DNA of 64,000 nucleotides. Source: Cyclobacteriaceae bacterium. Lineage in GTDB: Bacteria; Bacteroidota; Bacteroidia; Cytophagales; Cyclobacteriaceae. The translations under genes and the position numbers were made by a program. Below the pieces are notes generated by a model. That model worked only from the letters and a program-made list of their open reading frames with translations. It searched no databases and was not told the origin of the DNA. The DNA lies in assembly GCA_016787565.1 (NCBI GenBank), contig JAEUUG010000012.1:248001-312000 (forward strand), in the 5' to 3' direction. Below are positions 46,846-57,244 of the stretch, piece after piece; the stretch's first letter is position 1, and each line of letters starts with the position of its first letter.

Positions 46846-49524
46846 TTACTTTACAAGTACTTTCCGTGTATGAACATTGGTTTCATGAAGCAGCCGGATC
46901 ACATATAACCCGGCAGGCAAATCAATTTTCATTTCCACAGACAACTGGGTCGGGTCAACAGACTGCTCCATCACTATTCGTCCGGTAACATCTAACCATT
47001 CTGCTTTTGTAAAACCGGTTGTTGGAAATTCAATGAACAAATCTCCTTTGGCGGGATTAGGATAGAGTTTGATAGCAGACCCTTCATCCAACTCATCCAC
47101 ACCAACAATGATCGGAAAATTTAGCTTGACTTTAAGCGCAACAGCTTTTGAAAAAACCGGCAGCGTATACGTCTTTCCACTCGTTGAAGATACTTCCCTT
47201 TCTTCAGTTGTCGTTGTCCCATTCAATGTATTAAACAACGTAATGGAATAATTCCCGGATGGAAGAGCCGCAAAATCGCAACTTACATTGCTGAGGTTGT
47301 TACGGTTTGATCCGTCATAAACGATGGCATAGAAATCATTACCACTGCGAAATCCAACAGAAGAAAGTTTTCCTGTGTTGTACCGGACGTCAAATATCCA
47401 ATCTGAAGGGGACCCTTTTGCAATAAAATCTTCATCAGCCAGGTATTGTGCCGGGTATTTAAACAAATTAGCCCATGATGCAGTCGTATAATTATTCCAC
47501 AGCCACATCAGGTGAGGCACTTGCGTCATCACGCCTGTCCAGATTGAAACACGCTGCACATCAAAAGGAACATCAGCAGTGGTAACATCTAATCCGTATT
47601 CACCATTGATTACGCCTGTGCGTGTCATAGCATTGCGAAGTGATCTGTCTTTTTCGGTTTGAACACTTAGCAGATTTGTATTGTATAGATGATATTGAAC
47701 ATTATCCAATCCGGTAAGCTTATCCATCTGTGCCAGATGACTTTCGTCTGATGAGGTTGTAACCGGATGATCAAATGCATCCAGCGCTTTAATGTATTGC
47801 CCCATTTCATCATGCCAGGACATTACTGCCGGGAGCCATTGTGCCGTTTGATTGGGATGATCGCCTGTAAAGTTTACTTCATTGAATAATTCCCACGCAA
47901 AAAGATTTTGCGAATAACCCCATCGGGCTACAATGTAACGCAACAGTTTTTTGGTGCGTGCTTTGGCCGCTGCATTGTAAAAATATTGCTCTGCTTTGGT
48001 GAGCGGGCCACCGTTGGCACTGTTGTATGGATTATCGGACCAGTTGGAGTTGACGGTTTCAGAGAACATGCCGTGTTGAAAGATTGTGATCTGCACATAC
48101 AGATCATTTACTTCACATAATCTAAAGATAGAATCCTGCTCAGCTGCAGCCTCCTGACTATACACACCAAGTCCTTTATAAAATCCACTTCCATTCTTCC
48201 ACTCTAATCCCTGGCGATCAAACGGAACTTGCCAATACCGCACCACGTTAGCACCACCAGCACCCAGGTTATTGATAATCTTCGTGTAGTTGGTTGTGTT
48301 ATCCCACGCTGCATTAATTCCCATCGGATAAAACGGCTCACCGGTTGTATGGCGGAAATGCTGTTTGCTGGCTGCATCGATTTTTATATAACCTTTCTTT
48401 TGCCCGGGTTGTATTGCTACCGAAGTTATTCCTGAGCTTACCGTTCCTCCTGCATCCGTAAGTTGTAATTTTACCTGATGTTGCCCTGCTTGCGGAGAAC
48501 TAAAGCGCAACATCCAGTAACCAGCGCCAGGTTCTCTTGCCCACTGATCAACCGCAGCTTTGTAGGTAGCCTTCTGATAATAAAAACAAGGCACGGTGAT
48601 CGTTGTCAGGTCGGGTCGGGTGATGATGGCATCTACCTTAATTTCATCGGGATCGTAAACATTATTGAATGTTCCTTTCACTAAAAATATACCTTCAACC
48701 TTTTCATGTACATGGGCATTCGGGGTAAATTGAATTGTCCCCAATTTCCCCGTTGCCGGCAAAATGTTAACGGATGAATTCCAATATGACTTCAGTCCGC
48801 TATTATCCTCCACCACCAGTGCGATATTAAAAATTCCATCCATAGCATAGGTATGCTCAACAACATCGCCTGAGGCCGTGGCGCCATCACCAAAGTTCCA
48901 CGTGTAAGAGACAATACTGCCATCCAGATCAACCGATCCGGATGCATCAAATTGCATGGACTCCCCCAGGGTAACTTCAGCAGGTGTTACCACGACATCA
49001 ACAATTGGCTCACCATTTGGTGATCGGGAGTTTACAAGTTTGAAATCATCGAGGTATACATTGGCCAGTGCTTCGTTATCTACTGATGCGTTTACTTCAA
49101 TGCGATCAAATTGCTGATCCACAAGAGCAGAAATATCCAGCGAGCATTCTGTCCACTTTCCGGGCTCCGGTCTGAAGTTGTACTCCGGTGCCCAGTTCTC
49201 TAAAATGGTAGTGCCGCTGGCAACAACTTTAACAAAAACACGACCCTGTGTGCTACTGCGCAACTTAAACGTAAGCCGGTCCTGTTTGCCAATGTTAATC
49301 AGTGAACCAAAATTTAAATAGATGGCCTGCCAGTTTCCGGCAGCTTTTATATAGTAAGCCACCTTATCGCTGGGGTTTCCAGTTTTATCCGGATTATTAA
49401 CCACAGCTGCACCAGCCGGTGTAAGGGTTGGCGTAGAAGAAGGTGATTCAAAATCAGCGAGTATTTGACCCGAAACGAGTGTACTAATTAAAAGAAGACT
49501 CCATACAAGATAAAATTTCTTCAT
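46846..49524 (-). CDS. Multidomain GH5-like glycoside hydrolase with PKD and type IX sorting domains
   Basis: An 892-residue secreted enzyme. After a signal peptide it has a beta-sandwich carbohydrate-binding-like domain (about 20-165), a PKD domain (about 178-255, with FDASGSVDLDGSIVSYTWNFGDG), a DUF5060-like domain (about 265-370), and a TIM-barrel GH5-type domain with Glu549 in WELFNEVNF as acid/base and Glu642 in NGEYGLD as nucleophile. A type IX sorting domain ends it (IKLYPNPAKGDLFIEFP). GH5 relatives with DUF5060 attack beta-1,4-mannan or glucan. It lies 41 bases before the GH9 gene, so both are expected in one mRNA. Confidence 0.9.
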   Translation of the reverse strand: MKKFYLVWSLLLISTLVSGQILADFESPSSTPTLTPAGAAVVNNPDKTGNPSDKVAYYIKAAGNWQAIYLNFGSLINIGKQDRLTFKLRSSTQGRVFVKVVASGTTILENWAPEYNFRPEPGKWTECSLDISALVDQQFDRIEVNASVDNEALANVYLDDFKLVNSRSPNGEPIVDVVVTPAEVTLGESMQFDASGSVDLDGSIVSYTWNFGDGATASGDVVEHTYAMDGIFNIALVVEDNSGLKSYWNSSVNILPATGKLGTIQFTPNAHVHEKVEGIFLVKGTFNNVYDPDEIKVDAIITRPDLTTITVPCFYYQKATYKAAVDQWAREPGAGYWMLRFSSPQAGQHQVKLQLTDAGGTVSSGITSVAIQPGQKKGYIKIDAASKQHFRHTTGEPFYPMGINAAWDNTTNYTKIINNLGAGGANVVRYWQVPFDRQGLEWKNGSGFYKGLGVYSQEAAAEQDSIFRLCEVNDLYVQITIFQHGMFSETVNSNWSDNPYNSANGGPLTKAEQYFYNAAAKARTKKLLRYIVARWGYSQNLFAWELFNEVNFTGDHPNQTAQWLPAVMSWHDEMGQYIKALDAFDHPVTTSSDESHLAQMDKLTGLDNVQYHLYNTNLLSVQTEKDRSLRNAMTRTGVINGEYGLDVTTADVPFDVQRVSIWTGVMTQVPHLMWLWNNYTTASWANLFKYPAQYLADEDFIAKGSPSDWIFDVRYNTGKLSSVGFRSGNDFYAIVYDGSNRNNLSNVSCDFAALPSGNYSITLFNTLNGTTTTEEREVSSTSGKTYTLPVFSKAVALKVKLNFPIIVGVDELDEGSAIKLYPNPAKGDLFIEFPTTGFTKAEWLDVTGRIVMEQSVDPTQLSVEMKIDLPAGLYVIRLLHETNVHTRKVLVK

Positions 49525-49615
49525 CAGATCGACTTTGGTAATTCTCTCATTTGATTGCTATTCGTTGCTTTGACTAATCTGACTCACAAGGTGAAATCCA
49601 GTTTGCCTTAACACT

Positions 49616-49646
49616 AGAGAACCCGATAGTAAATACCGGGCTCTCT
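49616..49646 (-). other. Intercistronic hairpin between the binding-protein and GH genes
   Basis: AGAGAACCCG pairs with CGGGCTCTCT with one mismatch across an 11-base loop. There is no U-tract on the minus strand, so it is more likely a partial terminator or mRNA-stabilising stem that lets the upstream sus genes be expressed more than the two hydrolases. Confidence 0.5.
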
Positions 49647-49678
49647 GTCAAATACATTATGCTATGCGATAGCTGACG

Positions 49679-50974
49679 TTACCGAAGTCCCACATGATCA
49701 ACATATATGACACCAGACCATCCCTGAGCCTGAAACAGAAAATCAGTAAGCGTAGCCGGGTTTCCTAAATTAGCTTTCGTCAATTTATACTCCGTCCATT
49801 CACCTTCTACAATTGTAATGACATATGGAGATCCCCATTGCTCATTGGGAATCACGCTGAGGTTCAATCCTCCTGTGCCAGGCGTACCATATATTGAGAA
49901 GGTGATTTCGGTATACGATGCAGTCGATACACTACCTCCGCCAAATCGCAGCGCATCCCATGAACCATCATACGTCTTCTTAATTGCTTTCTGACCATCG
50001 CGCACGTTCTCTGTGTTGGCAAAATCAACTGGTCCACCCCAGCCCCAGTTGCCCCAACCATTTTCAATTGCATCAATGTAAAATGCATAACCCAGCGGAG
50101 CCAATGCAGGAAGATCACCAACGATATTCAATGCATCAGGTGATGCAACCAGAACATTGGAGTATGTTACCAGTGTAATAATGCCCTTGTTTGCGGATTC
50201 CGGCACAACAACCGAAAGCTCTGTAGTGGAAACCAGTATGAAGTCCGTCACGGGCTCGGTAATACCTTTGAATAAAATGCCAGCTACTAAATCCAGGTTT
50301 GTACCCATAATGGATAATGCTGCGCCACGTGCCACCGGATTAGGATTCAATGTTGTTACAGTTGGAAGGGTTACAATAAGATCTTCTTCTGTTTCAATAG
50401 ACAACGGCTCTGTGCCACCGGTATTCAATATAAGGGGCCCGGTCTTGGCTTCAAAGGGAACCATCACAACCAGCTCATCTATTGTTTGACTTACAAACTC
50501 GGTGACGACAACTCCATCTGTAAACCAAACTTCCGTAACCCAGTTTAAAAATGTACCGGTTATCGTAATGTTTGTTCCGGGTTTGGCTTCCGCAGGAATT
50601 GTAAGAATGGTAACGGGTACTTCGAAACTTAACACCGTTTTCGAAACGATATCACCTTCTGGTGTTTTTAAAGTAACATGACCCTCTTCTGCTTCAATCG
50701 GAACCACAAGCCAGATTTCCTCTGAAGTTTGTTTCACAAATTGACTGCTGGAAACTGAAACTCCTGGCAAATCAATAGCAGTAACTTTATTCAAGTTATT
50801 GCCGATAAAAGTGATTTGGTCACCATGCTTTACGCCTGATGGACCAAAACTCAACAATTCTACCTGACCGGATTTAGCATCATCATCTTCATCGCACGAT
50901 GCCAGGAAACCCATAGCCAGTACGAGACTTGAAAGCAACACGCTTACTTGGTATATTCTATATATTGTTTTCAT
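49679..50974 (-). CDS. Surface glycan-binding lipoprotein with three IPT/TIG domains
   Basis: A 431-residue lipoprotein with lipobox LASC (Cys27) followed by DEDDD, the acidic export signal that sends lipoproteins to the outer surface in this phylum. Three IPT/TIG immunoglobulin-like domains (about 40-115, 118-200, 208-285) carry the protein outward. The C-terminal ~140 residues (from YAFYIDAIENGWGNWGWGG) form a beta-sandwich rich in exposed tryptophans, probably the glycan-binding part. It fits the role of an SGBP in a polysaccharide locus: it captures the polymer for SusCD. It follows the other glycan-binding gene by 21 bases. Confidence 0.88.
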   Translation of the reverse strand: MKTIYRIYQVSVLLSSLVLAMGFLASCDEDDDAKSGQVELLSFGPSGVKHGDQITFIGNNLNKVTAIDLPGVSVSSSQFVKQTSEEIWLVVPIEAEEGHVTLKTPEGDIVSKTVLSFEVPVTILTIPAEAKPGTNITITGTFLNWVTEVWFTDGVVVTEFVSQTIDELVVMVPFEAKTGPLILNTGGTEPLSIETEEDLIVTLPTVTTLNPNPVARGAALSIMGTNLDLVAGILFKGITEPVTDFILVSTTELSVVVPESANKGIITLVTYSNVLVASPDALNIVGDLPALAPLGYAFYIDAIENGWGNWGWGGPVDFANTENVRDGQKAIKKTYDGSWDALRFGGGSVSTASYTEITFSIYGTPGTGGLNLSVIPNEQWGSPYVITIVEGEWTEYKLTKANLGNPATLTDFLFQAQGWSGVIYVDHVGLR

Positions 50975-50995
50975 CTTGTATTCGTTAATGGGTTC

Positions 50996-52132
50996 CTATT
51001 TAAGCCTCTTCGGAACAATCCTTAAATTATCAAAGGAAATATCCGCATCCAGATCACCGGGGCCGTGCAGCAAAATGCGCGTCCAATACCCATCAGGATT
51101 CGGAGCAGATGCCAGCGGTTGCTTGCCGGCTATTTCTTCAAACGGAATCACTACAGTTTGCCATTCTCCTTTCGTATCGTAGGGAGGCAGCCAACGGTAT
51201 TCATCGTTATTTTCAGATAATATGCCCATGTTAAACTTGATGACATTGTTATTGTAAGGCTTCACCGTATTGACTTCAAATTTAAAGTTGTAATCTGCCG
51301 GACGCAGGATGGCCTCATCAGGAATATTCTTTGCGATATCACCCATAGCAGAGGCAGGTCCACCGGCCACTTCTGTCCAGGCCCAAGCGCTAACTAATTT
51401 TTGCAGGCGAATATAATTTCCATTGATGGCAGGGGGATCACCAGGCCCGGGAGAGGATACCACATACGAAGCATTCCACCAGCCGGTAAATGGATCGCTG
51501 CTTACGAAAATATTTCGATTGTCACGGAACCAGAAGTCAGAAACAGCCACACCAAAATTTGTAGTTACTGTAATAGGACCAGGTAATGCACCGGAAGGTA
51601 CCGTTACCTTTATCAACGTTTCCGTAACTGATTCGACCGTTCCTACAACGCCACCGGTAAAGGTTACTGTTAAGGGTTCATAAAAATACGATCCGCGTAT
51701 AGTGGCTATGCTTCCCGTCAATACATACTCCGATGCCATAGACGCTACGATGGGCTCGCTGATGGCTACTTCAAACGGATACTCCAGCACCTTTCCATTA
51801 CCAAAGACCAATTTCATAATATTCGAAATTTCATTCGGAATTTCATTGGGCACATTGGTGATAATTGTTTTGTTGGTGATGTAGGTTGGTGACAACGATG
51901 CTTTTTTATCGTTAAACCAAATTTCGCGGACATCTCCAAGATTTTCACCCATGATGGCTACGGTGCTGCCTTGATAGGCCGCAGCCAGCAACGAATCAGA
52001 AGCATTGGGATCAGTTACGCGAACATATCGGATTCGCGGTTCCAAACTATCTTCTTCTGTACACGCAGTGTACGTCCAGGCCATCGCTAAACCGATAGCG
52101 ATAAACAGGATTGATTTGAATTTTATTTTCAT
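50996..52132 (-). CDS. Surface glycan-binding lipoprotein with IPT/TIG domains (SGBP-B-like)
   Basis: A 378-residue lipoprotein with Cys24 in WTYTACTEED, again followed by acidic residues, predicted to be surface-exposed. Two IPT/TIG domains (about 32-115, 118-198) precede a C-terminal beta-sandwich (FVSSDPFTGWWNASY to ISFDNLRIV) like the glycan-binding domain of xyloglucan-type SGBP-B proteins. The start at 52132 (MKIKFKSILF) lies 16 bases after the susD stop; an upstream ATG at 52159 would overlap susD. The ligand is inferred from the locus, not from sequence. Confidence 0.87.
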   Translation of the reverse strand: MKIKFKSILFIAIGLAMAWTYTACTEEDSLEPRIRYVRVTDPNASDSLLAAAYQGSTVAIMGENLGDVREIWFNDKKASLSPTYITNKTIITNVPNEIPNEISNIMKLVFGNGKVLEYPFEVAISEPIVASMASEYVLTGSIATIRGSYFYEPLTVTFTGGVVGTVESVTETLIKVTVPSGALPGPITVTTNFGVAVSDFWFRDNRNIFVSSDPFTGWWNASYVVSSPGPGDPPAINGNYIRLQKLVSAWAWTEVAGGPASAMGDIAKNIPDEAILRPADYNFKFEVNTVKPYNNNVIKFNMGILSENNDEYRWLPPYDTKGEWQTVVIPFEEIAGKQPLASAPNPDGYWTRILLHGPGDLDADISFDNLRIVPKRLK

Positions 52133-52148
52133 GGTGTTGGATGCGTTA

Positions 52149-53819
52149 CTAGTTAGCATAATAGTCTACAGGTTCTTTTCTCAGGTTAGGTGCCTGACTT
52201 AACTCGGCAGCCGGTATGGGTAACAGAAAATTACCGGCATATGCATTTATCGTACGGTTACCCCACCACGATGTTGGCGTGATCGTCCATGATGTCGGAT
52301 CTGGGAACTGATTGGGTGCAACAAAGTACCCACCTCTGTCCTGGCTGTTCAAAATCCCATAAGCCTTATTCGCATTGTAATAGTGTAAACTCACCAGATC
52401 GTACCAGCACATTCCTTCCATTGCAAATTCAACCACGCGCTCTCTGAAAATATCATCGAAGGTGAGTGGATCTTCAAATTTTGGAAGACCGGAGCGCATG
52501 TGTACGGCATTGAAATACTCCAGCGCTGTTGCATCTAATGTTGACCCTGCATTGCCGAGTGCTGCTTCCGCATAAATCAAATACACTTCTGCCAGGCGCA
52601 TCATATATGTATCATGACCGTAGCGCTGGGATGCTGCTTCACCATTGTTATCCACTGCTTGTCCGGTTACATACTTTTTGATGCTGGCAAAATTTTGATC
52701 TGTTCCGGTGAAAGGAAAAATCAATCGTTGTGTTGCCGGCTTTCCGTTAAGCGTGATGTTCTGGGTTATCTCCGGATACTGTGCACCGGGAAGCATGAAG
52801 GTTGCCTTCAGTCGCTGATCGAGTGTGCGCCCATTTTCCATAAGTCCTTCGTATTGATTGAGTACCCAAAGTGTGGCACCCTTATCACCGCCCCATCCAT
52901 CGCCATTGGCGATATCCGGACTATAGGCGAGATAAGCAGGAGTACTGTTTTGTGTGCCCCATGTAGTGGTACCTGAAAAAACCCACTGCAATTCAAAGAT
53001 TGACTCTTCATTATTATCATAAGGGAACAGAAAGAGACTTTCATATTTCGGCAGGAGCTTATAGCGCTTGCTGTCGATGACGCGTTTGGCGAAATACTTC
53101 GCACTATCCAGAAATACCTGATTGCGTGAACCTGTCTGACCAACACCCGCTCTGTTTAAATAAAATCGGGCGAGCATGGCCTCGGCAGCAACTTTTGTTA
53201 ACCGACCGGGTTGCAGCGGAGTCTCTGTTAAATCGGCCGCTGCGCCACGCATTTCATTGGTAATAAACTTCCATACACTTTCAACTGTGTTTCTCGAAAT
53301 GGTTGTATCTGAAAGCAATGTCTGGTTATTGGTGATGATGGGAACCGGACCCCAATTCATAACTAAGAACCGATAGGCCAGCGCCCGCATAAAGCGCGCT
53401 TCTGCAATAGCGTGACGCTTGATGTTGGGAGAAACTCCTTCCCCAGCATAGCGGTTTATGTTTTGGATTGCCGTATTAGACTGCCCTACCACATTAAAGA
53501 ACGCACGCCATGATGCACCATTCTCCGGTGTATTTGCCGTTGTGTTAAACCGTACGTTGTCCTGATCATTCCACGCTGAGAAGGCCGAGCCTCCACGGAA
53601 GTCGCCCAGGTTATACGATGCCTTGTCGTTGTAGTCAAACCACACCTGACTGTATAGCAAGGCGGTACCGGCCATTACCTGATCATCACTCTGGTAAAAA
53701 TTTCCATCAACGATGGCATCCTTTGGTGGCCTTTCCAGAAAATCTTCTGAGCATGCTGCGAGCACAACCATAGTCGTTAAAAGACCTATTCCGTATTGAA
53801 AGAATTTTGTGTTTTTCAT
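52149..53819 (-). CDS. SusD/RagB-family outer-membrane glycan-binding lipoprotein
   Basis: A 556-residue lipoprotein (Cys23 in VVLAACSEDFLERPP) of the SusD family. It has the N-terminal tetratricopeptide-like alpha-helices (IAEARFMRALAYRFLVMNWG) and the typical ending (YYNANKAYGILNSQ ... LLPIPAAELSQAPNLRKEP). It caps the SusC barrel like a lid and captures oligosaccharides. The gene lies 11 bases after susC and 16 before an SGBP gene, which is the classical order. Confidence 0.97.
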   Translation of the reverse strand: MKNTKFFQYGIGLLTTMVVLAACSEDFLERPPKDAIVDGNFYQSDDQVMAGTALLYSQVWFDYNDKASYNLGDFRGGSAFSAWNDQDNVRFNTTANTPENGASWRAFFNVVGQSNTAIQNINRYAGEGVSPNIKRHAIAEARFMRALAYRFLVMNWGPVPIITNNQTLLSDTTISRNTVESVWKFITNEMRGAAADLTETPLQPGRLTKVAAEAMLARFYLNRAGVGQTGSRNQVFLDSAKYFAKRVIDSKRYKLLPKYESLFLFPYDNNEESIFELQWVFSGTTTWGTQNSTPAYLAYSPDIANGDGWGGDKGATLWVLNQYEGLMENGRTLDQRLKATFMLPGAQYPEITQNITLNGKPATQRLIFPFTGTDQNFASIKKYVTGQAVDNNGEAASQRYGHDTYMMRLAEVYLIYAEAALGNAGSTLDATALEYFNAVHMRSGLPKFEDPLTFDDIFRERVVEFAMEGMCWYDLVSLHYYNANKAYGILNSQDRGGYFVAPNQFPDPTSWTITPTSWWGNRTINAYAGNFLLPIPAAELSQAPNLRKEPVDYYAN

Positions 53820-53830
53820 CGTCTGTAATT

Positions 53831-56800
53831 TTAGAAATCAGCATTTATTCCAATCGAATACACCGGAGTTAACGGATACCGTCCATAGTCCAGTCCGATC
53901 GCCTGGTTCGATGCACTTACGTCTCTGCCAACATAAGCGCCAACTTCCGGATCGAATCCTTTGTACTTCGTAATTGTGGCCAAGTTCTGACCCGTCAGCG
54001 TTACCCGCAGTGACTTAAGAATCTTTTGTTTAGAAAGCAGTGAGGATGGAACATTATACGACAAGCTCACATTCTTGAGTCGGATGTAGGAGCCGTCTTC
54101 AACCCAACGACTTGTATGCCGCTCGTAATTATCATTTGGTCCGTATGAAATGCGCGCTACATTTGTTTCGGGGTTTTCCAGCATAGGGTTGCCCTGCTCA
54201 TCGGTTGTCACCCGGGCGTAGTTCAACACATCCACCATCAGGTTACGACTAAGGTTAATATTATTGGGATTGGTATTTACCTTAGCTACATAGTTGTAGA
54301 TATCATTACCATAGGTACCGGTAATAAGAATGCTCAGGTCAAATCCTTTATACGAGAAGGTGTTGGTAAATCCGGCAAACATTTTTGGCCAGGGATTGCC
54401 AATGAAAGTCTGATCATTTACATCAATAATTCCATCGGGTACGCCCTCCGGCCCACTGATATCGCGGAACTTGACATCCCCTACCCAAACTCCATTTTCC
54501 TCATTGATGGGTAATTTGTTTCCACTGTTATCCACCGGAAGTGCACTGTTTTCAATTTCTTCAATGGATTGAAAAAGTCCATCTTCAATATAACCGAGGA
54601 ATTGCCACGGTGCCCGGCCCACAACAGATTGTTGCGTCCAGTCAGCCAGCCACCACGAGGTACGGTTTATCAACGCTGCATCCGAATAGAATGCTTTTAC
54701 TTTGGTTTCAAAACCTGAAATATTAAAATTCACATTCCACCGTAATCCATCGTAACCATGATTAATTACTGCGGCATTCAGGGTTAAACCCCAGCCTTTA
54801 TTCTGCAACGATCCAATATTAACCGTAGGTGATCCGATGGAACCTGTACCGTTTGTACCCATGTACCACGGCAAGGGATTATCCAACAATAAGTTGTCGG
54901 TATCTTTGATGTAGTAGTCAAACTCCAGTTGAATTCTGCTTTCCAAAAGTCCAATGTTAATACCAATGTTTTTGGTCAGTGTCTCTTCCCAGCCCAGGTT
55001 AGGGTTGCTGTATTTCGATGGAAGGAAACCTGTTCCCCACGGAGTAGCTCCAGATTGCAGGGGTGAATAAATGGCACCACTGCCTCCCTGATTTCCGGTT
55101 ACCCCTGTTTCTAATCGTAGTTTCAATTCGTTGATTACAGGTATATTAAAGAATGACTCCTGTGAAATACGCCAGGCCAACGAAAGTGCCGGAAACGTTC
55201 CCCATTTATTTTCGGGGCCGAAGTTCACCGATCCATCCCTGCGGATAGAAGCCATCAAAATATACCGGTCACGAAAGTTATAGTTGACGGACGCCAGATA
55301 GGATTCCATTGCCCAATCACCGCGACCTCCACCATTTTCGGCAGTTAGCGGATCGCCTGCGTTCAGATCAATAACATCATTTGTTAAATAGCCCGTGCGT
55401 GTTCCGCTTAAGTTACTCCAGGATGATTCCTGCGCTTCATGCAATAACAAAGCACTGAAGGAATGCGAACCGATCTGTTTTGAATAATCGAGTCGCTGGT
55501 TCCAACTCCACCAGGTATTGGTTCCCGATCCGGTTGTTGATCGTGCGATAGGGTTTTGCTGAAAACCAAACTTATATTTTGGAATAAAGTAATCAGAATT
55601 GAAAAATCCGACATTCGTATTTAACGAGGTGGAAAGTGTTAAGCCCTTCATCAGGGTTACACCCAAATTTAACCCACCAATAAACTGTCTTCGTGTATAC
55701 TCATTGGTGGTAAGGTTTGCCAGAGCAACCGGATTAACGGGAGCATATTGATTGGCACCGTTCGTTTCATCTCCTCCACCCCAACTGCCGTCAATATTCT
55801 TTACGGGAATCTGGGGTGTTAGCTGCAATGCATTTTGAATTACATTTTCCTGCGTAGTGGTAAGATTTTCCTGCGTTTGATTGAAATTGATATTAGCACC
55901 AATCGTTGCCCATTCTCTTGGCTTGTTGTCGACATTCAGTCGGATGGAGTAACGGTCAAAACCTGAACCGATAGCCACACCTTCTTGCTTTAAATACTCA
56001 CCGGATAAATAGTACGTTGTTTTCTCTCCACCACTCAGACTCAGTTGATGTTTATTCATCGGAGCCGTTTTGAAAAGTTCAGCTTGCCAGTCGGTACCGT
56101 TACCTAATAAAGAAGGATCTAAAAATTCTACAGGAGTGGTGCCCCCGGCTATCGCATGAAACTCCTTTACCATCTGGGCATATTGCGGAAGATTCATGAT
56201 TTCCAGTGGTTTCGGTGGTGTCTGGGCACTGTATTGATAACCATAGGAAACTTTGGTGTCGCCTGCTTTACCTCTTTTTGTAGTGATGATCACTACACCG
56301 TTAGTAGCGCGTGAACCATATTGTGCTGTAGCGGATGGCCCTTGCAAAATTTGTACATCCTCAATATCGCCAGGGTTCAACCCTGCCAGCGGGTTAGATG
56401 AACTCTGCGCTCCGAATGAAACAGACTGTCCCTGAATCTGAACACCATCTACAACATACAAGGGCTCATTGGTTCCATTAATAGAATTGACGCCCCGAAT
56501 CACAACGGACATACCACCACCTGGCTGCCCGGAGTTCTGTGTTACGTAAACACCGGCAGACCTTCCCTGAATGGCTTGCTCAATAGTAGTGTTTACAGTT
56601 TTGTTCAGGTCGCTGCTGGTGATAGAGGTTTGAGCGCTGGTTAAATCTTCACGCTTCACAGCAACATAACCCACTACTACAACTTCCTGCAGCGTGGCAA
56701 TATCCTCTGTTAGCTGAACATTGATTCTGGTTTGACTTCCAACTGCCACCTCCTGTGGTTTGTATCCGATAAAGGAAACCACCAGCACGTCTGATGGAGT

Positions 56801-57001
56801 TGCTTCAATGGTAAAGACTCCATCGGCATCGGTTGACGTGCCCACTGTTGTTCCTTTCAGCATGACATTTACACCAGGTATTCCCTGGTTCGCGGCATCG
56901 GTGATTTTTCCTGTTACAGAACGTTTTTGCGCGAAGACAGAAACCGTTCCCAGCAGCAAAATCACTGAAGCACAAAGTAGTGTCCGGTAGATTTTTCTCA
57001 T
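53831..57001 (-). CDS. SusC/RagA-family TonB-dependent outer-membrane transporter
   Basis: A 1056-residue transporter. The signal peptide (about 1-24) is followed by a carboxypeptidase-regulatory-like domain (about 27-113, VTGKITDAANQGIPGVNVML), a plug domain with LQEVVVVGYVAVKREDLT and the SusC marker GVNSINGTNEPLYVVDGV, and a 22-strand barrel ending in YSIGINADF with a terminal aromatic residue. It imports oligosaccharides with SusD. The start has no Shine-Dalgarno sequence, usual in this phylum. A 77-codon reading frame upstream ends in ATGA overlapping this start. Confidence 0.97.
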   Translation of the reverse strand: MRKIYRTLLCASVILLLGTVSVFAQKRSVTGKITDAANQGIPGVNVMLKGTTVGTSTDADGVFTIEATPSDVLVVSFIGYKPQEVAVGSQTRINVQLTEDIATLQEVVVVGYVAVKREDLTSAQTSITSSDLNKTVNTTIEQAIQGRSAGVYVTQNSGQPGGGMSVVIRGVNSINGTNEPLYVVDGVQIQGQSVSFGAQSSSNPLAGLNPGDIEDVQILQGPSATAQYGSRATNGVVIITTKRGKAGDTKVSYGYQYSAQTPPKPLEIMNLPQYAQMVKEFHAIAGGTTPVEFLDPSLLGNGTDWQAELFKTAPMNKHQLSLSGGEKTTYYLSGEYLKQEGVAIGSGFDRYSIRLNVDNKPREWATIGANINFNQTQENLTTTQENVIQNALQLTPQIPVKNIDGSWGGGDETNGANQYAPVNPVALANLTTNEYTRRQFIGGLNLGVTLMKGLTLSTSLNTNVGFFNSDYFIPKYKFGFQQNPIARSTTGSGTNTWWSWNQRLDYSKQIGSHSFSALLLHEAQESSWSNLSGTRTGYLTNDVIDLNAGDPLTAENGGGRGDWAMESYLASVNYNFRDRYILMASIRRDGSVNFGPENKWGTFPALSLAWRISQESFFNIPVINELKLRLETGVTGNQGGSGAIYSPLQSGATPWGTGFLPSKYSNPNLGWEETLTKNIGINIGLLESRIQLEFDYYIKDTDNLLLDNPLPWYMGTNGTGSIGSPTVNIGSLQNKGWGLTLNAAVINHGYDGLRWNVNFNISGFETKVKAFYSDAALINRTSWWLADWTQQSVVGRAPWQFLGYIEDGLFQSIEEIENSALPVDNSGNKLPINEENGVWVGDVKFRDISGPEGVPDGIIDVNDQTFIGNPWPKMFAGFTNTFSYKGFDLSILITGTYGNDIYNYVAKVNTNPNNINLSRNLMVDVLNYARVTTDEQGNPMLENPETNVARISYGPNDNYERHTSRWVEDGSYIRLKNVSLSYNVPSSLLSKQKILKSLRVTLTGQNLATITKYKGFDPEVGAYVGRDVSASNQAIGLDYGRYPLTPVYSIGINADF

Positions 57002-57234
57002 ATAGACTTGTTTGGTTTAGGATTTATAGTGAAGTATAATTTTGAATGCACTCTTGCGCCACATGAAATGCCCGCGGGCATCAGATCACCCAAACGGGAC
57101 CAGCCGAAGCCGGCCCCGTCAGGTAAATCCTTTACCCAAACTATCTTACCAGATGATGTTACTGTTGTCATGGATTGCTGTGTTCTGAAACACGAAATCG
57201 TTTGCATAAATATAGGCCGACAGGCTGCCCGCAA
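56998..57234 (-). other. susC leader: structured GC-rich segment and possible upstream ORF
   Basis: The region before susC carries a 78-residue open frame whose stop overlaps the susC ATG (ATGA). It contains three stem-forming segments: the 14-base palindrome at 57068-57081, a hairpin from ACGGG (57094-57098) to CCCGT (57115-57119), and GGTAAA-TCC-TTTACC at 57122-57136. The frame has no family I recognise. It may be a leader peptide, a regulatory RNA or a repeat element. Confidence 0.4.
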
Positions 57235-57244
57235 AGGGTATTGA

